Shown one piece after another: positions 10,901 to 20,939 of a DNA stretch of 64,000 nt. The notes beneath the pieces are model-generated. The model made no database searches, was not told where the DNA came from, and saw only the letters and a program-made list of their open reading frames with translations. The DNA is from Halicephalobus mephisto. Lineage: Eukaryota > Nematoda > Chromadorea > Rhabditida > Panagrolaimidae. Each line of letters begins with the position of its first letter. The first letter of the stretch is position 1. The stretch is from contig SWDT01000079.1 of assembly GCA_009193035.1 (NCBI GenBank), positions 124,001-188,000 of the forward strand, written 5' to 3'. The position numbers and the translations under genes are program-made.

Positions 10901-13556
10901 AAATTTTGAAAATTTGAAAGTTTTAGAGATTTTAAACATTTTGAAAATTGTTGGAATTTTAAAAAAATATTTAATTTTTAAAAAATATTTAATTTTAAAA
11001 AAATATTTAATTTTAAAAAAATTATTTAATTTTAAAAAAATATTTAATTTTAAAAAAATTATTTAATTTTAAAAAAATATTTAATTTTTAAAAAAATATT
11101 TAATTTTAAAAATTATTTAATTTAAAAAAATTATTTAATTTTTAAAAAATTATTTAATTTTTAAAAAAATATTTAATTTAAAAAAATTATTTAATTTTTA
11201 AAAATTATTTAATTTTAAAAATATTTAATTTAAAAAAATTATTTAATTTTTAAAAAAATATTTAATTTAAAAAAATTATTTAATTTTTAAAAATTATTTA
11301 ATTTTAAAAATATTTAATTTTAAAAATTGACTTTTAGGATAACTAACCAGTTGGACATCTCTGTAGAGGATGACTTCGTGCCATTGATCATCGTCGAATC
11401 TGGCCGGATGACTTTTTCGATTGAACATCCGGATTAATCTTTTTTCTGTTCCGAAGAGCTTTGACGAAGCGATCAGGACTCCTCTTTCGATCACCAGCTG
11501 CACATGAGACTGAAAAAATTCAAATTTTAAAATTTTGAAAATTTGCATAAAAAACTAAATAATTAAAGTAAATTTTAAAATTTTGTAAATTTGCATAAAA
11601 ATTAAATATTTTAAAATTTTGTAAATTTGCATAAAACTTGCAGATTTGTCTCCTGCGGCGAACAGTAATCCATTAGGATAAGCGGTTCTGAATTGAATAG
11701 AAATATTTTCGAATCTGTTTTGTACAACAGCTGAAGTGAAGTTAGTGACGTCATAGCCGATCCATTCATGACCGAAAAACGACAAAGCCGGACTTGGTTT
11801 TTTGTTTTCACAAATACTTCCTTCGAATTCTGTGAAAGAACAATCACAAGCAGCCCCGTCGTTGGTGGAATAGCATCTGGCTTCATTTTTACAAGGAGAT
11901 TCGTGAAGACAATAATCATCGTCCGTCAATCTGGTTCCTTGAGAACTAATCATCTGAGGCGAACTCACGCCCTGAGGGTACAGTCGATAAACAAGGTTCT
12001 TGACGGATCCGGCGAATCTTTTCGTGTGTCTTCTCAGAGGAGACGACATTTGACCAAGTTGATGGATATCCTGAAAATTTAAGTTTTTATGAAAATTAAA
12101 CTTTCTAAAATTTCGTGTTGAGACAATTTCGCAAAAAAAATCAATTTTAATTTTTCAAAAATTACATTATTGTTCAATTTTGAAAAAATTTTAGAGGTTT
12201 TTGGGGTGTTGAAAAATTCAAAAATGATATTATTGTAAAAGTTAAAGATTGATTTTGTTACGAAATGGTCTCAACACGAGTTTTCAGAACTTGATAGGGA
12301 TCAATTATCTGACGATTTCGTAATTTTGTACTGTTTCGAAGTAGTTTTTAGAAATATATTCTGTTTAGAGAAGTATAGGATCTTCTATCATAGGGTTACA
12401 TAGGGTACACTACCCCATATCTACTCTCGAGGATTACTTATTATATATGGAAGTGTTTAAAAATATTAACTAGATCCTAAATATCCTAAAGTATCTTGTC
12501 TGAGAAGAATTAGTTTACTAATAAGATAAAACTAAACCTATTATCACGAAATTGTCTCAACACGAGTTTTGAGAATTTGAGAAGAATCAATTATGTGACG
12601 ATTTCGTAAGTTTGTGCCATTTCGAAATAGTTTTTAGAAATATATTCTGTTTAGAGAAGTATAGGATCTTCTATCATAGGGTTACATAGGGTACACTACC
12701 CCATATCTACTCTCGAAGGTTACTTATTATATATGGAAGTGTTTAAAAATATTAATTGTATTCCAAATATCCTAAAGCATTCTGTCTGAGAAGAATTAGT
12801 TCACTAATAAGATGAAACTAAGCCTATTATCACGAAATGGTCTCAACACAAGTTTTCAGAACTTGATAGGGATCAATTATCTGACGATTTCGTAATCTTA
12901 CAGAACTTTAAAGTCAAATTTTCCGACTCGGATTACACAGGGTTGATTACTGCATATACAGTACCCCTAAGTACTTTAAACACCCTAATAACCCCAAAGT
13001 ACCCTATCGAAAACAAATCATTTTACTTATTTTGAGGACTTAAAAAACTTACATTAGGAAGTCCTCCGATGAACAAATCCGAATTCGTCCGGAGATTTCC
13101 AAAAACGAAACTCCTTTGAGTGAGGATTTTGAAGACGACGGTGTCATCTAATTGGACTTTGACGTTTTCCCAAGCTTGGAAAAGGACGAATTTGTGCCAT
13201 TTTCCGTCGTCGACTTTGGGCTGCTCTAACCTGATGGAGTTGACCGGTCTTTCGATCAGGATATCCTGGTTTGAATCCCCTAATCGGAAATCTAATTGTA
13301 AATATCCATCAACAATTGTCAAAACGTAGAAATTTCCCTGAATTCCACCGTCATCAGTATACAGTAAAATGCAATTTTTTGTTTTTGTTTTAAATTCTAA
13401 AGATAATTGATTTTCGAATGTTTGTGCCCATTTTGGGAATCTTGCGAATGAATCTGACGATCCAGAAAGGATTACAGAATTGATTGGAGTTACGATGAAA
13501 ACCAAAAATAGCACCGGAAGAAGTCCAAGTGAAAATTGAAACCTGTCAAATACCAT
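1740..13556 (-). CDS. nrx-1: alpha-neurexin, 5' part (partial gene)
   Basis: Presynaptic single-pass adhesion receptor. Eight exons were joined: 13556-13053, 12070-11642, 11509-11348, 9573-8733, 8248-7769, 7038-6277, 3071-2601 and 1916-1740. They give about 1275 residues: signal peptide, LNS1, EGF1, LNS2, LNS3, EGF2, LNS4, LNS5, EGF3 and most of LNS6. This is the domain order of alpha-neurexins. Each EGF module has six cysteines (EGF1 in exon 2, EGF2 in exon 5, EGF3 in exon 7). LNS motifs such as FIGGLP, YVGGSLP and FKGCLA are clear. LNS4 is the most divergent domain and lacks the usual cysteine pattern at its end. The ATG at 13556 is followed by a hydrophobic signal peptide; longer readings upstream start only with TTG. 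Two introns (after exons 2 and 7) use GC donors. The stalk, membrane segment and PDZ-binding tail lie beyond the left edge. The family call is very secure; orthology to nrx-1 rests on domain order. Confidence 0.95.
1985..2520. repeat. 97-bp tandem array inside the splice-site-4 intron of nrx-1
   Basis: Six partial to full units, spaced about 97 bp, carry GGCGTTCTGTGATCAATG and TTTTCGCGCTGGGATT. The array occupies most of the 684-bp intron between exons 7 and 8. Confidence 0.85.
2601..3071 (-). CDS. nrx-1: nrx-1 exon 7: EGF3 and first half of LNS6
   Basis: Acceptor AATTTCAG, entering in phase 1. EGF3 runs from RCNSNTC to SGDYC with six cysteines. LNS6 goes to WHTVKLRRR and PVKYYPK, then stops at a GC donor (AAAG|GCAAGT, phase 1). 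In vertebrate neurexins the alternatively spliced site 4 follows the equivalent PVIERYPAG. Confidence 0.94.
3080..3580. repeat. A/T-rich low-complexity array in nrx-1 intron 6
   Basis: Short alternating units of TTTTTAATAAAATTTTA and ACTTTCAAATTTAAAA fill the region. No coding signal was seen. Confidence 0.6.
3880..5270. repeat. Tandem array around GAACACCAGGCCAATCATT
   Basis: At least nine degenerate units carry TTTTTGGCATTGAGAACAC, AGGCCAATCATT and GGCGAACTGTTCTGAAAAAA. The first three are about 175 bp and similar; later ones are shorter and shuffled. Lies in nrx-1 intron 6. Predicted minus-strand peptides here are repeat translations. Confidence 0.8.
5760..6260. repeat. Tandem array with TTAATTATGAAGAAAATT
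   Basis: Seven or so units of about 60-90 bp alternate TTAATTATGAAGAAAATT with ATTTATTATTTAAAATTAA. It abuts the donor of nrx-1 exon 6. Confidence 0.8.
6277..7038 (-). CDS. nrx-1: nrx-1 exon 6: end of LNS4 and LNS5
   Basis: Opens with a divergent LNS4 end (INLYIDEISVAEP, then an acidic insert and FSGDMIRATFN). LNS5 follows, with LFIGGIPSDVDWP, GFKGCLAALKL and a final QVEKGCRG. Donor AGAG|GTCAGT, phase 1. Confidence 0.93.
7140..7745. repeat. About 120-bp tandem array in nrx-1 intron 5
   Basis: Four to five units with ATCTCAACAAAAAATTCC, CAATTTCGTAATTACCAT and TTCATTTTTGGCGGGAA. It ends just before the donor of exon 5. Confidence 0.85.
7769..8248 (-). CDS. nrx-1: nrx-1 exon 5: EGF2 and first half of LNS4
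   Basis: Acceptor TTTTTTAG, entering in phase 1. EGF2 (DYCAADPC to EGPRC) has six cysteines. LNS4 begins LVFSFVRRQG and runs to WHNVRIRRRG and VDGKWENH. Donor CACT|GTGAGT, phase 1. Confidence 0.94.
8275..8730. repeat. Tandem array with AAAATTACCGTATTTTTT
   Basis: About four to five units of 90-120 bp fill nrx-1 intron 4. AAAATTAATTAATTA blocks mark unit ends. Confidence 0.8.
8733..9573 (-). CDS. nrx-1: nrx-1 exon 4: end of LNS2 and LNS3
   Basis: 280 codons plus one base. The end of LNS2 has FAYVGGSLP and FRGCMKKI. LNS3 has GFQFRTGEPDALVLFHG, FIGGLPW and GFIGCLKNV. Donor GACG|GTAATT, phase 1. Confidence 0.94.
9640..10530. repeat. Two tandem arrays with CTACCGTAACCC / CTACCGTAATCC
   Basis: Between 9640 and 10290 about nine units carry TTTTTGATCCAGATCTACC and AATAACAAATTATTTC. 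Between 10310 and 10530 about four shorter units carry TTTTTCTACCGTAATCCAA. Both lie in nrx-1 intron 3. Confidence 0.85.
10955..11335. repeat. Nearly pure A/T array (AAAAAATATTTAATTTT)
   Basis: More than 20 units of 17-20 bp contain essentially no G or C over about 370 bp. It abuts nrx-1 exon 3. Confidence 0.85.
11348..11509 (-). CDS. nrx-1: nrx-1 exon 3: middle of LNS2
   Basis: 54 codons, acceptor TTTTTTCAG, phase 0, starting SHVQLVIERG and ending WHEVILYRDVQL. Donor CTG|GTTAGT. The next exon continues with RLEVDGQ, as expected for an LNS fold. Confidence 0.92.
11642..12070 (-). CDS. nrx-1: nrx-1 exon 2: end of LNS1, EGF1, start of LNS2
   Basis: 143 codons, acceptor TTTTCAG, phase 0 at both ends. 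EGF1 runs from DDYCLHESPC to GSIC with six cysteines. The exon ends AGDKS at a GC donor (TCT|GCAAGT). The alternative GT four bases downstream would break phase with exon 3. Confidence 0.92.
12254..12905. repeat. 286-bp direct repeat, 2.3 copies
   Basis: Units start near 12259, 12546 and 12831 at ACGAAATGGTCTCAACAC. They are close to identical, sharing TATAGGATCTTCTATCATAG and TACCCCATATCTACTCTCGA. Lies in nrx-1 intron 1. Confidence 0.9.
13053..13556 (-). CDS. nrx-1: nrx-1 exon 1: signal peptide and most of LNS1
   Basis: Residues 1-168. A hydrophobic stretch, FSLGLLPVLFLVFIV, forms the signal peptide core. LNS1 follows, with WHKFVLF and ending FIGGLPN. The donor is AAT|GTAAGT, phase 0. Confidence 0.93.
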
Positions 13557-13640
13557 TGGAAAAACGGGCAATGGTCGGGCCCGAGAATACCGGCAATCAA
13601 GTTGGAAAAACGGGCATTTGTTTTTCGAAATAAAGCGATC
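13557..13640 (-). promoter_or_regulatory. nrx-1 5' leader with candidate trans-splice acceptor and uORF
   Basis: Read on the minus strand, a CTATTTTTAG acceptor (AG at 13640-13641) precedes the leader and could be an SL or 5' UTR splice site. An ATG at 13618 opens a six-codon uORF. The 15-mer TGCCCGTTTTTCCAA occurs twice, once in the uORF and once just before the real ATG. Confidence 0.4.
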
Positions 13641-13859
13641 TAAAAATAGATTTTCTAAATAAAAAATATAAAAATAGATTTTTTAAAATAAAATTATAAA
13701 AGTAAATTTTCTAAATAAAAAAATATAAAAAGATAAAAATGATTTTTTCTAAATAAAAATCAAATAAAAACAACTTTTTTAAATAAAAATATAAAAGTAG
13801 ATTTTTTAATAAAATGATAAAAGTATAATTTATTTAAATTATGAAAAAAGAAATTAAAT

Positions 13860-14650
13860 CTCGCCACGAAAGTTCTTGATTAACATAATGGAAGTGATAT
13901 TAAGGACTTTAGAAAAAATAAAAAGTAAAAAAAATTGTTACATGATATAAATCGATTTTTTTTACGAAAATTCACGGTAATTACGGTAAATTCATTATTA
14001 AAAATAAAGTATTGTACAAAAATTTAAAAAATAAACAATATGTAGTCTCTTTGTGAAAATTATTCATTAACTAATAAAAGTGAATTTTCGTGCAAGGATT
14101 TTTAGAAAATTTAACTTCACTCTTACCACGAAAATAGTAGATAATTATTATAATTTTCACTTATGAGTGGAATTCTTTCAAAGAACATTTAAAAAAATAA
14201 ACTCTCGCCACGAAAATTATTCATTAAGTAATAAAAGTGAACTTTCGTGCAAGGACCTTTAAAAAATTTGATTTCACTCTTACCACGAAAATAATTGATG
14301 ATTATTGAAATTTTTTCTTTTAATAATATGAATAAAATTCCTTTAAAAAACATTTAAAAAATAAACTCTTATCACGAAAATTATTCATTAAGTAATAAAA
14401 ATGAACTTTCGTGCAAGGATTTTTAAAAAATTTGATTTCACTCTTACCACGAAAATAATTGATGATTATTGGAATTTTTTGTCTTAATAATATGAATAAA
14501 ATTCCTTTAAAAAACATTTAAAAAATAAACTCTTACCACGAAAATTATTCATTAATTAATAAAAATGAACTTTCGTTCGAGGACCTTTAAAAAAATAATT
14601 TAATTCTCGCCACGAAAATAGTCAATGATTATTGGAATTTTCACTCATGA
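13860..14650. repeat. About 150-bp tandem array with CTTACCACGAAAATTATTC
   Basis: Five units carry GAACTTTCGTGCAAGGA and CTCTTACCACGAAAAT. Located upstream of nrx-1. Confidence 0.85.
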
Positions 14651-14659
14651 GTGGTATTC

Positions 14660-15190
14660 TATTCAAAAAAGTTAAATTTGTAAAATTCAAAATTTTTTTT
14701 TCAGTTTTTAAGATTTATCTAAAATGAGAAATTTATTTTGGAAGACAAGTCAGCCGATTAAGTCCTGGAGGAAATTACGGACCGAATCGAAGACCCGGAT
14801 TTGTCATAATTCCTCGAATCAATGAAGGAACCATATATCGCGTTTCTGTTTATAAAAATCCGAGAATTTCCTGTTTCATTTCCGAAGGTGGATAAAGCAA
14901 ATCCAGGATAAACGTTTTTAGCGCCAAAAACAATTAGTACTGGGGTCCTCAGCTGAGCTTTTTACATAAATCCAGCTTTTTCCGAGTTTTCTGGATGCCT
15001 TTGAAAAATTCATGTTTTTTTTCAACTTTTGAGACTAGTGAAGTCAAGAAACAATAAGAATGCCAGAGGGGTCATTGTTTCAAAAGAAAAACTGCCGGGT
15101 CTGTTTCCTTGGCGTCACGTTTTTAGAATCACTATAATTGGATCTTTTCTAAGAAAAAATTCAGAAGTCATACCTGGAAACCAAATTAGT
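14660..15190. other. Higher-complexity island, no gene assigned
   Basis: This unique stretch has ordinary base composition. A plus-strand frame is open from 14728 to 14895 (55 codons, no ATG) and reads plausibly as protein, but no clean splice sites frame it. A 64-codon frame at 15029-15223 starts only with TTG. Confidence 0.3.
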
Positions 15191-15194
15191 TCTC

Positions 15195-15800
15195 AAAAAT
15201 CTTCAGTTTGGAATTTTTCGTAAAAAAAACTTTCGTTGTGGGACCTTTAATAAAATTGAAAATTTTCGTCGTAGGATCTTTAGTGAAAAAAAAGTTGAAA
15301 ATTTCTGGTTTAGAATTTTTCGTAAAAAAAATTTTCGTTGTGGGACCTTTAATAAAATTGAAAATTTTCGCCATAAGATCTTTGATAAAAAAAATGAAAA
15401 TTTCTGGTTTAGAATTTTTCGTAAAAAAAACTTTCGTCGTAGGATCTTTAGTGAAAAAAAAGTTGGAAATTTTCGCCATAAGATCTTTAGTGAAAAAAGT
15501 TGAAAATTTCTGGTTTAAAATTTTTCGTAAAAAAAACTTTCGTCGTAGGACCTTTAACAAAGTCGAAAATTTTCGTCATAGGACCAATGATGAAAAATTT
15601 TCTTTTCAGGACCATTAATGAAACATTTTTAAAATTAAAGAAATTTTTTAGGATCATTAATAAAATATTTTTAAAATTATAATATTTGAATTTTTTAAAA
15701 TAAAAAAAATTTAGGATTATTAATAAAATATTTTTAGAATTATAATATTTGAGTTTTTTAAAATTAAAGAAATTTAGGATTATTAATAAAATATTTTAAA
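15195..15800. repeat. Tandem array with TTTCGTCGTAGGACCTTTA
   Basis: Units of about 60-90 bp carry GGTTTAGAATTTTTCGTAAA and TTTCGTNGTAGGAYCTTTA. The long open frames on both strands here are repeat translations. Confidence 0.85.
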
Positions 15801-16187
15801 AATTAAGAAATTTCCATTGTAAGATCTTCGATAAAAAATGAAAACTTGATAAAACTGGTCAAGAGACGTCGTTAAAGTCAGCGAGTCGAGTAAAACACGA
15901 TTAGCGCCTGAGGGAGTGACCAGCACAATTGGCGCAATTTGGAAGGGTTTTCCGGCATCTTCTTCCAGATATCGAAAATGACCAAAATACTTGGAAAAGA
16001 TTAAAATTGACCATTTTATTTAAAATAAAAATTGTCAATATTCTGACAATTGATCTCCGAAACTTTGGAATTTTTTTAAGAAAATTTTCCCGCGGGAAAA
16101 AAAACAATTTTCGAATTTAGTGTTCTTCAATTTTGAAAATTCATCAGACTCGGCGTTCTCATTTTCTGGAATCCCAAAACGAACTTC
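15791..16187 (-). CDS. candidate pair of exons, unidentified protein
   Basis: Two adjacent open segments sit in an island of normal composition. The first, 16187-16035, follows a TAAATTAG acceptor and begins EVRFGIPENENAESDEF. The second, about 16018-15791 in another frame, includes RYLEEDAGKPFQIAPIVLV and ANRVLLDSLTLTTSLDQFY. Codon use looks coding. However, I find no start codon, the junction between the segments is not resolved, and I do not recognise the protein. It could equally be a decayed gene. Confidence 0.3.
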
Positions 16188-16199
16188 CTAATTTAGAAA

Positions 16200-17925
16200 A
16201 AGTTTGAAAAATTGCAAATTTTCAAAAATAAAAAATTTTAAAAATCGATTTTTTTAGAAAAAAAATTTTAAAAATCATAAAGTTTCAAAAATAAAAAAAT
16301 TGTTTTTTTTAAATAAAAAATTTTAAAAATTATAAAGTTTCAAAAATAAAAAGTTAAAAAATTGCAAATTTTCAAAAATTGAAAAATTATAAAGTTTCAA
16401 AAATTAAAAAATTGATTTTTTTAGAAAAAAAATTATAAAAATAAAAAAATTGTTTTTTTTAAATAAAAAATTTTAAAAATTGATTTTTTTTAAATAATTA
16501 AATCGGAAATTTAATTGTTAAAATAGTAAATTAAATTTGAAAATAAACAAGTTTAAAAACCAATGTTGAACATAATTGACGTCATGTGAATAAAAGTAAA
16601 AAAATTAAGTTTTCAAAAATTTAAATATTTTTGAATTAGAAATTTTATTTTGGAAAATTCGAAAATAATCTGTAAAATTTGTTTGAAAATTACGAATTTT
16701 AAAGTTTTGTATTTTTTATAATGGTTTTTTTGAAGGAAATTATTTTGAAAAAAAAAATTGTTTTTTTTAAATAAATTATTTTGAAATTAAAAATTAGTTT
16801 TTTAAAATAAGTTATTTTGATATTAAAAATCATTTTTTTAAAATAAAGTATTTTGATATTAAAAATTAGTTTTTTAAAATAAGTTATTTTAAAATTAAAA
16901 ATCAGTTTTTTTAAATAAGTTATTTTAAAATTAAAAATCAGTTTTTTTTAAATAAAGTATTATAAAATAAAAAAAGTTTTTTAAATAAGGTATTTTGAAA
17001 ATTAAAAATAATTTTTTTAAAATAAAGTATTTTAAAATTAAAAATTAGTCTTTTTAAATAAGTTATTTTAAAATTAAAAATCAGTTTTTTTAAAATAAAG
17101 TATTTTGAAATTAAAAATTAGTTTTTTAAAATAAGTTATTTTGAAAATTAAAAATTAGTTTTTTTTAAATAAAGTATTATAAAATAAAATAATTTTTTTA
17201 AATAAGTTATTTTGAAAATTAAAAATCAGTTTTTTTCAAATAAAGTATTTTAAAATTAAAAATTAGTTTTTTTAAATAAGGTATTTTGAAAATTAAAAAT
17301 AATTTTTTTTGAGCTTTCGATCGAGTACCCCATGTCAGGTCTGGGAGAGAATCCACAGGGAGACAAAATCGATTCGATACATAAAAAAGACAAGATGAAG
17401 AGTCTCCCCTAGGGGACATTCAAGACCAAACAAGTTGTGAGGTTCTGACCGATTGTAATCATTTTATCATGGAAATACTTTGAAATCGGAATTTTCATTT
17501 TAGAAAAAAAATTATTTCAAAAATCCTTGCTTAAACAATTTACAAACGAAAATCGCAATTTTTGAGATTTTATAATTTTTAAAATTCTTCCATAAAAATT
17601 GTAAAATTACAAAATTCAAAACATTTTTTAAAATTATTTTTTACATTTAAAAATAAACTTAAAAAATTTTTTAATTTTATATATAAATTTCAAAAAAAAA
17701 TTTTTTTTACATAAATTTAAAAAAATTATAAATTTTTAAAAAAAGTTATAAAATAAAAAAAATTAATATAAGTTTTTAAAAAATTTATAAAAATTAAAAA
17801 AATTTATATAAATTTTAAAAAAATTTTTACATAAATTAAAAAAAAATTGTATAAGTTAAAAAAATTATAAATTTTAAAAATTACATAAATTTTAAAAAAA
17901 GTTATATAGATTTTTAAAAAGCGTG
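16200..17925. repeat. A/T-rich arrays; one island at 17310-17470
   Basis: From 16730 to 17310 units of 40-60 bp carry AAAATAAGTTATTTTGAAA. Around them are similar A/T units. The island at 17310-17412 has a 33-codon plus-strand frame ending in TAG after a TTTTTTTTGAG, too short to call. Confidence 0.6.
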
Positions 17926-17955
17926 TTTTTTATCACTCCATATTTATGAAAACAC

Positions 17956-18035
17956 TCAGAGCAAAGTTATGAAATATTTAATAAATCTGATATCCTGACT
18001 GAGATAATCTTTCGTCACAAACTCTATTCCGGATT
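17956..18035 (-). CDS. possible terminal exon, unidentified
   Basis: On the minus strand a good TTTTCAG acceptor is followed by 25 codons and a TGA: it opens SGIEFVTKDYLSQD and ends FITLL. Entry would be in phase 1. I see no convincing upstream partner and do not recognise the sequence. Confidence 0.22.
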
Positions 18036-18099
18036 CTGAAAACTTTTAAGTCCCAAACTGAATCATACACTTACGAAAAAACATTTCAAATATTATGAC

Positions 18100-19350
18100 G
18101 AAATAGTGAAAACCAAAGTTTTATCAAAATTAGAAATTTATAAAAATCAAAATTTTATTAAAATCGAAATTTTATAAAATTAGAGTTTTGTAAAAATTAG
18201 AAATTTATTAAAATTGTATAAAAATCGAAATCTTATAAAAATCAAAGTTTTATAAAAATTAAAGTTTTATAAAAATTAGAGTTTTGTAAAAATTAGAGTT
18301 TTGTAAAAATTAGAGTTTTGTAAAAATTAGAAATTTATTAAAATTTTATAAAAATCAAAATTGTATAAAAATCAAAATTGTATAAAAATCGAAATTTTAT
18401 AAAAATTAGAAATTTATTAAAATCAAAATTTTATAAAATTAGAGTTTTGTAAAAATTAGAAATTTATTAAAATTTTATAAAAATTAAAGTTTTATAAAAA
18501 TGGAAATTTTATAAAAATCAGAAAATTTTCGAAAATTAATTTCCACAAATTTTGAAGAACTTTGAAAAATTAAATTTTTAAATATAGATTTTACGATGAT
18601 GGTTTTTTTAAAATTAAAAGTAGTTTTTTTTTCGAAATTATCTGATGACGAATTTTTGGAAATTTTTAAATTTTAAAAGTTCTCACGAAATCCTGGGATG
18701 TGCAAAAGTTTTCAGCAGATTCTCGAAGGTTTCGGAATCTTTTATTAGATGTGGTTAAAAATATTAAAAAATTTCATTAAATTTCCAAAAATTCGAAAAT
18801 TTATGAAATTCTAAAAAATTTAATAAAATTTGAAATTTTTATACAATTTTTGAAAGTTTCAGAATCGTCTACTGGATTCTGAAAATTTTTAAACAATTTT
18901 AAGAATTTTCTAAAAATTTAAAAAATATTAAAAATTTAAAAATTCGGAAATTTATATAAAATTTTAAGTTTTAGAATTTTCTACCGTATATTTGGAATTT
19001 TGAAAAAATTTACATGAAATTTTAGGTTTCGTAATTTTCTACCGTATCTTTGGAATTTTGAAGAAATTTTAAAGTTTTTAAGTTTTTGAGAAATTCTAAA
19101 AATATAAAAAATATTAAAAATTTTAAAAATATTAAAAATTAAAAAATTTGGAAATTTATATAAAATTTGAAGTTTTAGAATTTTCTACCGTATATTTGGA
19201 ATTTTGAAAAAATTTATATAAAATTTTAAGTTTCAGAATTTCCTACCGTATCTTTAGAATTTTAAAGAAATTTTAAAGTTTTTAAAAATTAAAAAATTAG
19301 AAAATTTATATAAAATTTTAAGTTTTAGAATTTTCTACCGTATCTTTGGA
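18100..19350. repeat. A/T arrays with AAAATTAGAGTTTTGTAA and TTTTCTACCGTATCTTTGG
   Basis: The first array (18100-18540) has 20-30 bp units. The second (18720-19350) has about 100-bp units with TTAGAATTTTCTACCGTAT, five or so copies. Confidence 0.75.
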
Positions 19351-19354
19351 GAAT

Positions 19355-19680
19355 GTAGAATACTCTAGAAAATCCTATTTTACGAAAAATGCCACAGAAA
19401 TGACGAAATAGCAAAAGGATCAAAATTGAATCCAAAACGGACCAAGTCATAAGCTGTTCATTTGTCGCCGACTCAACTCGTGCGGGAAAAAGATGATCCA
19501 AAAAGCCGGCTCTTCTCCCTCCGGATTTGGGGAAGCAAATGGCGACACTTGCCAAGTTTCAGAAACACGACTAAGCGTTCTGAGCTCCTGACAAGGAAGT
19601 CGATTTCCCATAAGTACCGATGAATGATTATTTTTTACAAAAACAAAAATTTTAAAAAACTTTGTTTTTAAAATTCCCAA
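19355..19680. other. Higher-complexity island, no gene assigned
   Basis: The sequence is unique and less A/T rich. Minus-strand frames of 76 and 77 codons and a plus-strand frame of about 56 codons overlap it. None has a good start or splice frame, so I assign nothing. Confidence 0.3.
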
Positions 19681-19689
19681 ATTTTAGGG

Positions 19690-20710
19690 ATTTTCAAAAT
19701 TTGAAAATTTTCATGTGAGATTTTAAAAACTTCTGGAATCTTATATAAGGTTCTGGAGATTTCAAGATTCTACCAGAAGTCTTAGAATCTGATGTAAGTT
19801 TCTAGAACTTGAATTTTTTGGAAATTTCCAGAATCACATATGTTTCTGAAATTTTTTAAAATCATATATAAGTTTCTGAAACCCTCTAAAATTTCATACA
19901 AGCTTCTGAAATCTTCTAAAATCATATATAAGTTTCTGAAATTCTCTAAAATTTCATGCAAGCTTCTGAAATCTTCTAGAATCACATATAAGTTTCTGAA
20001 ACCTTCCAGAATCACATGCAAGCTTCTGAACTTTTCTAGAATCTTCTAGAATCTTATAAATTTCTGAAACCTTCTAGAAATTTTTAAAATATTATAAACT
20101 TTTGAAACTTTCCAGAATCTTCAAGAATCTTATATTTTCAAAATTTCTAGAAAGTTTCTGAAATTTTTTAAAATCTTCAAGAATATTATAAATTTCTAAA
20201 ACCTAGAAATTTTAAAAATTACATATAAGCTCCTATAGCCTTTGAGAATCCTACAGAATCTTCTGGAATTTTCAAGAACCTTATATAAGCTCTTATAATC
20301 TTTAAGAATGCCATAAAACCTTCTCGAATTTTTAAGAATTTTATTAAGCTTCTGAAACCTTCTAGAATTTCATAAGTTTATTATTTTCGAAAATATCACA
20401 TAAAATTTCAGAATTTAAAAAAAAATATAAAACTTCGGAATTTTACAAAAAATATAAAACTTCGGAATTTTAGAAAAAAAATATAAAATTTCGAAGTTTT
20501 AGAAAAAAATATAAAATTTTAGAATTTTAAAAAAAATATAAAATTTCAGAATTTTATAAAAAAAATATAAAATTTCAGAATTTTAGAAAAAAATATAAAA
20601 TTTCGAAGTTTTAGAAAAAAATATAAAATTTCAGAATTTTATAAAAAAAATATAAAATTTCAGAATTTAAAAAAAAATATAAAATTTCGAAATTGTACAA
20701 AAAAAAATTA
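19690..20710. repeat. Two tandem arrays: ATATAAGTTTCTGAAACCTT and AAATATAAAATTTCAGAATT
   Basis: From 19690 to 20390 units of about 30-60 bp recur with CTTCTAGAATCACATATAAG. From 20395 to 20710 units of about 30 bp recur ten or more times. Confidence 0.85.
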
Positions 20711-20939
20711 AATTTTAATTTTTAATTTTCCAAAAACCCATGATTCATGTTGAGACAACGGTGAAACAAAATTTTAAATTTTTATAATTTTATAATTTTC
20801 AAATGAATAAGAAAGCAAGAAAATCCAAATTTATGTAAAATAGCAGATCTCGCAGGGTCAAGGATTATCCAGAAATAGTTACCATAATCAATGTTCCTCC
20901 CTCACTTGATGTCATTTTGGATTTTCACCTGTGAAAAAT

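Noticed and set aside
15186..15682. Lys/Phe-rich frames of 60-136 codons on both strands
   Set aside because: They follow the TTTCGTCGTAGGACC array, have no complexity and no splice signals.
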